Assembly (NCBI GenBank): GCA_032622095.1
Contig: CP136061.1
Coordinates: forward strand, 172,117,107 to 172,181,106
DNA: 64,000 nt
Direction of reading: 5' to 3'
DNA from: Siphonodentalium dalli
Lineage: Eukaryota > Mollusca > Scaphopoda > Gadilida > Siphonodentaliidae
In this document: in pieces, positions 10,394-19,179 of the stretch
Numbering within the stretch: position 1 is the stretch's first letter
Layout of the letters: every line of letters starts with the position of its first letter
Made by a program: the position numbers and the translations under genes
The notes under the pieces: model-generated
Seen by the model: the letters and a program-made list of their open reading frames with translations, nothing else
Databases searched by the model: none
What the model was told of the DNA's origin: nothing

Positions 10394-11056
10394 GAATGAT
10401 CTAGGGCCCTGCGAATAGGGCATTTTCATATCGAATCGAATCTCGAATCGAATCAGCCAAGTTATTCCGAATCGAATCGAATCTCGAATTGAATCATTGA
10501 ATCAGTGGTATCAAGAGCGAGGATATATAGATATCACTGGACTGAGTGGCCTTACCGGTATCAATTTGCTCACTTGGTAACGACGATATGTGATCGCGGT
10601 ATATGATGTACATATTATCCATAAACAGATCAAATTTGCATATAACAAATTAAGTGCGCATTTGTTGTGTCCATCTCTGCTATAAAATAATGAAACAGTA
10701 TCTTGAACAATAAGCAATCACATTCACGTAGCTGAAGTTCGACAAATATGAAATGTTGCTAGATGAGTTACATACGTTGGTCTATAAAGTACAGCTCAGT
10801 CTACAACACTGTTTGTGTATATTAGGCCTGTAACGATTCATCGCGATTTCGATGCATCGCGATTCGTCATTCATGATTCTGTACGCGATTCATTTGACTG
10901 TAATTTCGATACACTATGATACAGTTCCGCTATTATCATGCAGTTACCATACAAAGTCAATCGGGTCCCCTCGTTCATTTCCGTAAGCTGTGAATGCTTA
11001 CGAAGTGTTATCGGAAGTAAATCTGTAAATTTCGTTTGTTTCCGTGAGCTCGCACT

Positions 11057-11467
11057 TTGACCTTTGACACAAACGTTGGCGGAAGTGAATTGACTGACCT
11101 CCGTAACCTAGCCACAGACTGTAAGCCATGCTCTGATTGGTTTAATTTGATGAACTGCTGTGATTTCAACCAATCAAATACTAGTATATTGGATATATCG
11201 TCTGTGGCAAAACAACAACACGTGGGCCGTGGAAAGATGTCTGCTCAAAGCTTAAAACTTGTCAATCCACCAGCGGCCTACAGGTCGAAAGTCTGGCAGT
11301 ATTTCGGTTTTGGGACGTACACCGTTGAAGAGGATGGATGCATTAAGACAGACAGATCTAAAACGATATCCAAATTATGTTTGACGGCAACCTCTTACAT
11401 AAGTTACAAGACTGGTGTTACGACCAACATGTCGCACCATTTGAAACGACATCATTCTAGACTATAG
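11057..11467 (+). pseudogene. BED zinc-finger remnant of a hAT (ZBED-like) transposase
   Basis: The open frame is 136 codons; the natural start is probably the ATG at 11237 (residue 61), followed by MSAQSLKLVNPP. A BED-type finger follows: SKVWQYFGF (aromatic signature, residues 77-85), TISKLC (103-108), then YKTGVTTNMSHHLKRHH (117-133). The first zinc-ligand cysteine of the CxxC pair is serine here (S105), while C108 and the H128/H132-type histidines remain. The frame stops right after the finger. Downstream, in another frame, a short stretch resembles the linker (QLRLQDVYSKLAKTE) that follows BED domains in hAT transposases, and then homology ends. It is a 5' fragment of a transposase gene, DNA-binding only at best. 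Confidence 0.75.
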
Positions 11468-11658
11468 ACTTGACGAACTCAACCCCAGCGAGCCCATCTA
11501 GCGTTCCCAAATCATCAGGTCAGCTGCGTCTCCAAGATGTGTATTCTAAATTGGCTAAGACTGAGTTGTGACTATTAAATGTCACATTGTTGTGTTGAAT
11601 TACTGTTGATTAAAATATAAAATGAATTTAAAAAATAAGGCTTGAATCACTGTTGCAT

Positions 11659-11886
11659 GAGTTTCGGATTGAAAATTAGCTTTTCTGACAATATACTCAG
11701 ATATAACTATGAGCATAATAAAAAGTAGTGTATAAGAGCCCAGCTGCCCAGCGACATTTCGTCATGTGCCATTATTAGGCATATAGTTTAATGGTGCATG
11801 GCGAACTGTCACTGGGTGCTTACACTACTTGTCAATAGTTATATCTGAGTATATTGTCAGAAAAGCTCATTTTCAGTCAGAAACTC
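11659..11886. repeat. Long imperfect palindrome inside the inner hAT
   Basis: The left arm includes AGCTTTTCTGACAATATACT then CAGATATAACTAT (about 11678-11710); the right arm (about 11826-11867) is its reverse complement. The outer edges GAGTTTC and GAAACTC and the centre (CATGTGCCATTA against TAATGGTGCATG) also pair. The whole 228 bp segment can fold on itself, centred near 11772. It may be a foldback MITE that inserted in the hAT or the element's own hairpin. Confidence 0.8.
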
Positions 11887-12286
11887 CAGCAACTGACTGC
11901 CAACTGTGAAATGATATACTGTTCACTAAAATTAGTATAGTTCATTTTTCTACGATAACATCTGAGAGTTGTGCAAATTTGGAGTGTTGAACTTGAATAA
12001 CTATTTACTTGTGGGATCAAATTTTGCGTATCGCGATACGTATCGTTGGCCCCGTATCGCGATACATATCGTATCGTGACCAAGCGTATCGTTACAGGCT
12101 TAGTGTATATGTGGTCTATTGTTGGTATCGTAATCTATCTTCGCAAAAAAGCAAAGATGTCCGTTGAGAATGCAACTGGTGCCAATGATTCGATACAATT
12201 CGAATCAGGACAGCCGATTTCGAATCGTATCGAATCAGAGGAAATATTCCGAATCTCATCGAATTGAATCGATTCGCAGGGCCCTA

Positions 12287-13120
12287 GAATGACCCCAAAA
12301 TGACTCGTTCCCATCTACATGTCAATATTAACATAAATGACAAATTTCATGATGATCAGACAAACAGTAGTACGGCCTGTAGCACGTGCTAATGGATTGA
12401 ATTTTGAAATCCAAGATGGCTGCTGGCAGCCATGTTTTTTTGCCGAATAACCCCAAAATGACTCATTCCCATTTACATGTCAATGTTAACATCCATGACA
12501 AATTTAATGTTGATCCGACTAAAGATACGACCTGTAGCCTGTGTCAAAGGATTTAGTCATACAAAGAGTAAAATCCAAGATGGCTGCCGGCAGCCATGTT
12601 TTTATGGCCAAATGACCCCAAAATGACTCGTTCCAATCCACATGTCAATATTAACATAAATGACAAATCTCATGATGATCAGATAAACAGTACAGCCTGT
12701 AGGCTGTAGCCCGTGCTAAGGAATTAAATTTTGAAATCCAAGATGGCCGCTGGCAGCCATGTTTTTTTTGCCAAATGACCCCAAAATGACTCGTTCTCAT
12801 TTACATGTTAATGTTAATATCCATGACAAATTTCATAAAGATACTACCTGTAGCCTGTGTCAAAGGATTTAGTCATTCAAAGAGTAAAATCCAGGATGTT
12901 TTATGGCCGAATGAATAGTTCCCATCTACATGTCAATATTAACTTCCACGAGAAATTTCATGATGATCAGACGAACACTCCGGCCTGTAGCCCGTGCTAA
13001 TGGATTGAAATTTGAAATCCAAGATGGCAGCTGGCGGCCATGTTTTTTTGCCGATTGACCCCAAAATGACTTGTTCCCATCTACATGTCAATGTCAATAC
13101 CCATGACAAATGATTTTTGA
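12287..13120. repeat. Pearl-like satellite array, right part, A/B dimers
   Basis: This is the continuation of the array interrupted by the hAT elements. Five monomers, marked near 12410, 12571, 12735, 12888 and 13016, alternate strictly B, A, B, A, B, giving a dimeric period of about 320 bp. The unit near 12888 is shortened (CCAGGATGTTTTATGG). Confidence 0.88.
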
Positions 13121-13760
13121 ATTTGATTGTCATCGTAATATTAGGGCCTACCTGTAATTTGCTACCTGACCATCAATAATTTCACCGTTAACTTGATACC
13201 TGACAATCAGTAATTTTCAATATCATCATCAGTAATTGGATTGATTGTCATCAGTAATATTGCCAGTAATTTCCAACCTGACCAATTCACCGGTAAGTTG
13301 ATACCTGACTCTCGGTAATTTCTATCCCATTTATCGGTAATTTTTCATTCGTCCACCAGCAATTTCTCTGTTGGCTGCCATGTTTTTTTGCCGAATGACC
13401 AAAAATGACTTGTTCCCATCCACATGTCAATGTCAATACCCATGACAAATGATTTAGTCATGAATTTGATTGTCATCGTAATATTAGGGCCTACCTGTAA
13501 TTTGCTACCTGACCATCAATAATTTCACCGTTATTGCGTTAAATTGATACCTGACAATCCGTAATTTTCAATATCATCATCAGTAATTGGATTGATTGTC
13601 ATCAGTAATATTGCCAGTAATTTCCAACCTGACCAATTCACCGGTAAGTTGATACCTGACTCTCGGTAATTTTTCCATCTAGATACCGGTAATTTCACTG
13701 GTAATTTTCCATCAGTAATACCACCAGTAATACCTATGTAGCTGGTATTACCGACGGATT
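13030..13760. repeat. Direct duplication of ~340-350 bp with GGTAATTT motifs
   Basis: Sequence from about 13038 (CCATGTTTTTTTGCCG, end of a satellite monomer) to about 13330 is repeated from about 13378 to 13680, with offsets of 340 to 351 because of small indels. Both copies contain TTAGGGCCTACCTGTAATTT and GATACCTGACTCTCGGTAAT. Inside are many short GGTAATTT or CAGTAATTT motifs, which continue to about 13760. The origin is unknown; the duplication includes the satellite edge, so it happened after the array formed. Confidence 0.8.
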
Positions 13761-14276
13761 ATCGATTTAGTTTTGACATGATAACTAATTGTAACTACTT
13801 TTACAAAACCACATGTTTTAACTGAAAGCAAAAATTGGGTCAGTTGTACAACGTAAACACTTGACTTTAACATTTAATAAAAGTTGTTTGTTGCTATTAA
13901 ATGTCACAAAGATCATCTAGTTGATTAAAATAACATATTCTCTACACAAACATGTGATTTAATAGAGATGAAAAGCATTTTTTGAAGAAATATGACCACC
14001 TAAAATCATGTCCGATGAGATCCAACTTGGCACTTTGGTGATGTCCAAGCAGATCCGACATAATCGGCCCCTGTCCCTAAAAGAGTTAAATATAAAAAAC
14101 AATTCTGAAGGAAGTGAATTTCTGGGGGTTTTTTCCAGAAAGATATGATATCTAACAAAGAGGAATGATGTTCATTTGGAGCCAGGACCCGACTTTCATA
14201 TACACAAGTGATTACCAGCAATTTTAGTCCTGACAACTAAATTTTGTTTGATAGCAACCCTGTTAAGACATCTCAC
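13761..14276. other. DNMT3 intron, no gene seen
   Basis: AT-rich intronic sequence directly downstream (minus sense) of the ADD exon at 14277-14362. The minus-strand open frame at 14006-14236 shows no family resemblance and ends in the intron. Confidence 0.5.
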
Positions 14277-14362
14277 CTTACAGCTTTGACAAAGTCCCCC
14301 TTTGAAGAAAGGATGAGGACAGCAGACACTGAAATTGGGCTTGTCACATGCTATACAAAAAT
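14277..14362 (-). CDS. DNMT3: DNMT3 exon: ADD domain GATA-like zinc finger
   Basis: Acceptor CTGTTTCAG is followed by FCIACDKPNF, then HPFFKGGLCQSCK, and the donor AAG|GTGAGA. The pattern CxxC, about 18 residues, H-P-x-F-x-G-G-x-CQxCK is the GATA-like finger that opens the ADD domain of DNMT3; ATRX, the other ADD family, lacks the F-x-GG-x-CQ wording. Compared with DNMT3A the spacing between the two CxxC pairs is about two residues longer, with two extra cysteines (VCCP). This finger packs against the PHD-like finger and helps form the histone H3 tail surface. The exon is 86 nt, phase 1 in, phase 0 out. Confidence 0.92.
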
Positions 14363-14925
14363 CTGAAACAGGAATAATCAAATGGCCATCACCAATAATG
14401 AAGCATACAATTAACAAAATTATCTGAAAATAGGTCTGTTCTTGCAATATTTACCATAATAATGTGAACTATGCCTTCCTTCTTGACAGTGTTACCATGC
14501 AAAATGCTATTATAATTACAAAGCTAAAATTAGTGAAGTTAACAGTGCAAATAAAGTCCACAGTCACATTAAATGTAGTAGTTTTTAGTTGTTTTGCTGA
14601 ACAGATATGGTGTTAAATTGTTACATGAAGTTTTAGTTCACTGTTAGGCCACATAAAAATGCTACTTCGTTTCTCAAGGACCCCCGCGTCTTAAAAAACT
14701 GTGCGCATTGGCACTTTTTATCGCCGGCTTATAATAAGCTTACTACCCTACCGCGCGTTCCCAATTTTCACTGTTGAGATTGGCAGGATGAAAGCAATGT
14801 AAGTATATAGAGTTATGCCTCTTTGGTGGTAAAAGTACAACGGATTCCGGGTTGCGAGATCGAGTGCACCTCCTCGTTGTTTCCGGTATAAAAAATGGCC
14901 ACGCTCGTAACTAATAAATGTTGCC

Positions 14926-15219
14926 GTGTTTGGAAAGAAGCTGGGAGCACCTCTTCAACACCTTGTACCATGGACAGTTATACCATGCCCTAATACACAT
15001 TCTTTTCAATTCCTTCGGGAGAAAGTTATTGACGAAAACAAATGGATAATTCTTACTGAATACCGAGAGGAAACTCAGGCGAACAATTCTGAAATCACTT
15101 TTCAAGTTCGCGTTTCAAAATTGAAAACATCGGATTGTTATTGTGTTGATGAACAGTTAAATGCCTCTGATGTTGCAACAACGTTCGGATGTTCAGTCGA
15201 TACATACAACTCGAAATAA
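14926..15219 (+). CDS. Unrecognised open frame inside the TTA-flanked element
   Basis: The frame has 97 codons and mixed composition (MFGKKLGAPLQHLVPWTV at the start, FQVRVSKLKTSDCYC near residue 75). It does not look like simple repeat. I do not recognise a family. A second frame at 15309-15599 begins MKKESTTFPTYNSKPRRDDL. Just upstream, an ATG at 14895 reads MATLVTNKCCRVWKEAG before a stop in another frame. Together they may be pieces of one decayed transposon protein read in three frames, but nothing shown here proves expression. It lies wholly within the element's inverted repeats. Confidence 0.3.
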   Translation: MFGKKLGAPLQHLVPWTVIPCPNTHSFQFLREKVIDENKWIILTEYREETQANNSEITFQVRVSKLKTSDCYCVDEQLNASDVATTFGCSVDTYNSK

Positions 15220-15308
15220 TTATAAAAAAGGATGACATTGATGTTACAGTTCCAAATTATGCTGGTGATTCATGTATTTAAAAAAAACGCTTTTGAACTT
15301 CTATTCTA

Positions 15309-15599
15309 ATGAAGAAGGAAAGTACCACATTTCCAACATACAACAGCAAACCAAGAAGAGATGATTTATCGAGAGACTTTGTGTGTTTCAATGAAATGAG
15401 AACACTTGGATTTCAAAAGGCATGCTCTTTATCAAAAATGTTTGAACATTTCATTGGGTATAATGACCCCAAAAATAAAAAAATAATAAAATTTGTCTGC
15501 TTCTATATCATTTCTAATTGCATATATAAATTCCTTCCCAAATGGAATATAGTTTCAGACTTTCAGATACTTTCCCATTTCAGATCTGTTATCATTTAG
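15309..15599 (+). CDS. Second unrecognised open frame in the TTA-flanked element
   Basis: The frame has 96 codons; the first two thirds are mixed in composition (FVCFNEMRTLGFQKACSL), then a lysine- and isoleucine-rich tail follows that is probably non-coding. It is on the same strand as the frame at 14926-15219 and may continue it after a broken segment. I do not recognise a domain. Confidence 0.2.
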   Translation: MKKESTTFPTYNSKPRRDDLSRDFVCFNEMRTLGFQKACSLSKMFEHFIGYNDPKNKKIIKFVCFYIISNCIYKFLPKWNIVSDFQILSHFRSVII

Positions 15600-15862
15600 C
15601 TGCATGTACTCTGTCCACCACCTAAGGCTTTCCATGTTATATGATAAATTTGAATAAGGAGTGTTTTGTTACACGGTATCATTAAAATAAAATTATAAAA
15701 AACAAAAACCTGCCTCCCTCGTCTGAAAAATTTGAAATAAATAACAATAACATATACCTGCCTCCCTCATCACTTTAAAAAAAAAAATTCCTTGAGAAAC
15801 AAACACCTTTTTTTATGTGGCCTTAATTTGTATCTTTTCTAAATAGATAATTTTTATCCTAC

Positions 15863-15904
15863 CTTCAATGTTCAAAATTCCCTCTTTCACACCATTCAGA
15901 AGTT
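15863..15904 (-). CDS. DNMT3: DNMT3 micro-exon leading into ADD domain
   Basis: This is a 42 nt exon, bounded by TATTGCAG and by GAAG|GTAGGA. With one base from the previous exon it reads ELLNGVKEGILNIED. The ending NIED directly before the first zinc-binding CxxC is a hallmark of DNMT3 proteins (…RNIEDICISC in DNMT3A). The last G pairs with AT of the next exon to give the aspartate. It is too short to be found as an open frame; it was recognised because it supplies the phase and the NIED motif that the neighbours need. It lies only 38 nt beyond the TTA duplication of the transposon at 14647-15822. Confidence 0.85.
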
Positions 15905-16977
15905 CTGCAATATACCAAAAATCACAATTGAAACATCAGTCTAAGAGTTTTAAATATTCATCGTGGCATAGTATGCCTTTTGATTGGCTGTGTATACAAT
16001 CACAATTATTTTCACACAAGGCATGCAGTTACGAGAAGTGATGATGGTAGTCTACTGTTATGAGCTTCACAAATTCAGTCTGCAAATTAGTTAGGTGAGT
16101 CTGTGTGTTTTTAAATGTTTCCTAAATTCAAAGATAAAACATGTTTCATCCAGTAAAATGTTACATAGAGTTGGCACAGTGATGCAAAAGGCTCTGTCCC
16201 CTTAGGAAACTTGTCAAAATGCCAGAGAACAGAGTTTCATTTCAGCTCAAAAACACTGCTCTCCGCAGACTGAGTGTGAAATAAGTGTGAAAATCTTTTT
16301 TTCTTAGCATTAAATCAAGTTTATTTAAAGCACAGTATGTAGTTTTAACATGTTTGAAGTATGCTTTGTCTCTCTTTTTCGATTTCCAGTCGACTTGAAT
16401 TCTATATCACGTCGCCAATTTCACATCGGATATGTATAAAGTATATTAATAAATGCAAATTTCTAGGCCAAGTTGGCCAAGTGGTCAAGGCATCGAAATT
16501 CATAGCATATCAAACAATCGTTCACAGTTTGCAGCATCATGTCCGCTGTCATTATGTCAAAATTCCAATGTCCTTGGAATTGTTTCAATTAAAACTGATA
16601 GTCTGCATAATTTCCCCCGACATTCATGGAACCATGAAGCGATTCAATCGAACTTTGAATTTCCTGTTGTTTACATTGTTGCAGCTAGGAAAGAAGGTAC
16701 TTCTGGGCAATTAAGATTTTCTTTAGTGTGAGCAGGCCACTAGTTTGTACGCATGCCTCAAATTACGTAAAATCATATGACATTAGGACAGCAACACCTA
16801 GGTAATACCCAATCAGCACCACGGAAATTGGATTTACCTAATAGGAGAGTGAATTAGAATCGAACATCACTATATTAATGTCTGTAAGGAACGAGCGCAC
16901 AATCATAAAAGCAGCTTTCTGCAAATTCCAGTTTTCTCATTGACATATCACTAATGCCGAATAATTAGGAATTATAC
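15905..16977. other. DNMT3 intron with a tRNA-like SINE trace
   Basis: The intron between exons 15863-15904 and 16978-17160. Apart from the SINE-like segment starting near 16466, I see no defined element. Plus-strand open frames at 16361-16714 and 16453-16731 overlap that segment and are not supported as genes. Confidence 0.5.
16466..16735 (+). repeat. Possible tRNA-derived SINE (A-box only)
   Basis: TGGCCAAGTGGTCAAGGCA at 16474-16492 closely fits the A-box region of serine/leucine-type tRNAs and tRNA-derived SINE heads. A clear B-box (GGTTCGAATCC type) is not visible at the expected distance; ATCGTTCACA near 16518 is a poor match. The following ~200 bases have no simple repeat and could be the SINE body. 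It is a degenerate SINE at best, and not a functional tRNA. Confidence 0.35.
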
Positions 16978-17160
16978 CAGTTAGACCGTATCGGCATTTG
17001 GCCACCTCCTTTTCGTCATAGGTCTGATCCTTTCTCCGTGTCCGGGTCACAGCCTCAAAGTCAATGTCATCGTCTGATTGACTCTTGTCCACATTGCGTG
17101 TAAGTATCTCGCCTGCAATCTTCCTTAATCGCTCATGGACATAGTCCGGCAATGGAATGT
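16978..17160 (-). CDS. DNMT3: DNMT3 exon: linker between PWWP and ADD
   Basis: This 183 nt exon (phase 1 in, phase 1 out) follows the acceptor TTTGCAG. Its product starts DIPLPDYVHERLRKIAGEIL, then has a charged low-complexity part (SQSDDDIDF, TRTRRKD) and ends CRYGLT. It occupies the poorly conserved basic and acidic linker that precedes the ADD domain in DNMT3 proteins, so identification rests on position and phase more than on residues. The donor is CTG|GTATAA, again not a strong consensus, but splicing there restores a glutamate codon with the next exon and keeps the frame open. The frame stays open at both sides of the exon, so the exact edges depend on this phase argument. Confidence 0.75.
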
Positions 17161-17958
17161 CTGCAAACGAACACAGAACCATACAGTAGAGTTCCTAGTT
17201 TATGTGTCTACTGTAAGAAATTACACAAGGTAAAACCAACAGTGCAATTTTGAAACTATAACGCACCTATAAAAACATTCTTGCACAAGTTTGTTGCGAT
17301 TCGATGGTATATCCATAGGCATGACAAACAAGTGCAATAATGATAACATGTTCACATAACTGTGTCGGTCTATGTGTATTACACTCCCAGAAGGTTGTAG
17401 CTTGAATAGAGTATACTGAATGTGTCAATGTAATTGGTCTGCATAGTTCCAAGACAGGTTTTTTTTTTTTATTGAATGTTTTGAAGCCTTCGGTATTTTG
17501 TGGTTTTTCACAACAATAAACCAATGAGTGTGCAATAAATACTTACATAACACCAAACGGCTCCAGTATTGGAATATACTGGTCCATTCTCAGTAAAACA
17601 ATGCATTTGTGTTGCCAGTGCTTTTTTGCTATAATACAGATGGCAGAGTTAGGCAAATGTCACAGGCAGAAAGAACTAAGGCCCGTGCCGCTGGAAGACT
17701 ACGAATGTAAACAGGTTGTAGAATCTCTTCGACGGGAGCTGGTCCTATGTAGAATGGCTCACAAATGGTATAAATATTAGATGATTGAGGCCAGTTTTCC
17801 AATTTCAGATTGGAGAGTCTTTGTTATACATCATTGCAAAGAACTAAAAGTTTAACTCTCCATTGACTTTATACAAAAGATATCTGAATTTCTCGAAATA
17901 AATGATAGTGAATGCGCTGGGTCTGAATGTCACTGAATGTGATGGTTCCTTATAAGCC
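17161..17958. other. DNMT3 intron, no secure gene
   Basis: A plus-strand open frame of 46 codons at 17640-17780 follows TGCTATAATACAG and has mixed composition (MAELGKCHRQKELRPVPLED at the start). It could be an unrelated exon or an old retrocopy. I do not recognise it and do not call it. The minus-strand frame at 17267-17524 is also unsupported. Confidence 0.4.
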
Positions 17959-19146
17959 TGTAACATATGTTATCATGTTTTGAATATTTTATCAAGGCGA
18001 GGTAAGATTTGTTATTTGTTATAGATCACCATAAAAATTTGATACTAAGACAGTGTGTAACTTGTGTTAGTCTCTGCTAAGTATGTCGATGTCTCTGCTG
18101 TGTATGTCGATGTAACATTTGTTACTGTAACATACATTACCATGAAAAATAAAGATTTTTTAAAAACCAAGCTACGACACCAAGTATGAGGGTAAATATC
18201 TGTTATTATGATGATTAACGAGGTTATGGTCAATTGTGTGTGTGGAACCCGCGATGTGTTGAAAATAACATCTTTGCATGTGTGGGGCAGCAGCTTTATT
18301 TTGGAAAAGGAATCCCTGAAGGAATAGATTTCTTATTGTTACTTGAAAGAACAAATCTTCTAATATAAGTTGAGGTAAACATTTGATACAAACCATACAG
18401 ATGACCGTTATCATGATAATTAACGAGGTTATGGTCAATTGTGTGTGGAACCCCTGGATGTGTTGAAAATAACATCTTTGCTTTTCGCGATATGCCTGGG
18501 TCTTCAAATTTCCTTTGATATTATTTATCCACTCTAACTGATAAATATGAATGAGATACATTTGACTGGTTGGTATAATGTCTGAAAAGCAAAATTGTTT
18601 TCATGAAGTCGTGTGACTATAGATGTCCAGCATATATAGACTAGCACAAAGTATGTGCTCAACATACCCCTACATCACTATATATGCAACTTCCTATAAT
18701 GAGATATGATCCAATGCTCATGCACACAGATGAATTTATATGAATGCAACCTTTGTTGACGTTGGTAATACAATTGGATCATAGCTCAATTGTATTAGAA
18801 AGTTATTTTAGGTTTTGGTCTGCAACATACGTTACCATGGCATGTGTGGGGCGGCAGATTTATTTTGGAAAAGGAATCCCTGAAGGAATAGATTTCTTAT
18901 TGTTACTTGAAAGAACAAATCTTCTAATATACGTTGAGGTAAACATTTGGCACAAACCATACATATGAATGCATGAAGGGAAACGAACACGTAATGGTGT
19001 TTGATTGTGACTTCATTTCGTTTTATTTTATGGGTGCTTTCCATCTTACAAAATTCAGATATGGGAGATTTGATACCGCTAAATGGCTTAATACTGATAT
19101 AAACCTTCCCCGGCAGACGTATGTCCATTGGTAACATATGTAACAT
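17959..19146. repeat. Cluster of direct repeats with GTAACATATGTTA-type motifs
   Basis: A ~125 bp segment at about 18277-18400 (GCATGTGTGGGGCAGCAG, GGAATCCCTGAAGGAATAGA, TTACTTGAAAGAACAAATCT) recurs at about 18839-18966. A ~65 bp segment (AACGAGGTTATGGTCAATTG onward) occurs at about 18217 and 18425. Short palindromic motifs TGTAACATAyGTTA occur near 17959, 18126, 18821 and 19131. The cluster looks like a composite of one or two transposon copies, with the ends perhaps marked by the palindromic motif. Open frames here on both strands are copies of each other and not genes. Confidence 0.6.
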
Positions 19147-19179
19147 GGTAGTTTCAACAATGTGCCATAATTAAGGTAG

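Larger units (their letters stand above)
10823..12102. mobile_element. Inner hAT element nested in the outer hAT, perfect 8 bp duplication
   Basis: It is bounded by TAGGCCTGTAACGAT at 10823 and the reverse complement of TAAGCCTGTAACGAT ending at 12102, 14 of 15 bp identical. A perfect 8 bp target duplication, GTGTATAT, lies at 10815-10822 and 12103-12110. Subterminal ATCGCGAT-type motifs occur near both ends. The 1280 bp element contains a short BED-finger open frame and a long palindrome but no hAT catalytic (RNase H-like) domain, so it is non-autonomous. The perfect duplication, against one mismatch for the outer element, agrees with it being the younger insertion. Confidence 0.92.
10402..12286. 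mobile_element. Outer hAT-type element with 8 bp target duplication
   Basis: Terminal inverted repeats TAGGGCCCTGCGAAT (10402-10416) and its reverse complement (ending 12286) match over 15 bp. They are bordered by GAATGATC (10394-10401) and GAATGACC (12287-12294), an 8 bp target duplication with one mismatch, as expected for hAT. GAATGACC is itself part of the satellite monomer, so the insertion site is clear. Subterminal regions carry many short TCGAATCGAATC-like repeats at both ends (about 10430-10505 and 12188-12275), possible transposase-binding sites. Without the inner element it would be about 600 bp and non-coding, so it is a MITE. Confidence 0.88.
14647..15822. mobile_element. TTA-flanked DNA transposon with inverted repeats (Harbinger-like?)
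   Basis: GGCCACATAAAAA at 14647 is matched by its reverse complement ending at 15822. The inverted repeat extends through a spacer to TTTCTCAAGGA (14670-14680) against TCCTTGAGAAA. Both ends abut TTA (14644-14646 and 15823-15825), a 3 bp duplication of the TWA type used by PIF/Harbinger elements. It lies in the DNMT3 intron between exons 14277-14362 and 15863-15904. Superfamily assignment rests only on the ends. Confidence 0.75.

Noticed and set aside
14277-14362. ATRX-type ADD domain instead of DNMT3
   Set aside because: The H-P-x-F-x-GG-x-CQxCK wording, the YCTIC and PWxCxxC motifs and the upstream PWWP remnant together fit DNMT3 and not ATRX.
16474-16545. Functional tRNA gene
   Set aside because: Only an A-box-like segment is present. 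There is no convincing B-box, anticodon stem or acceptor pairing.
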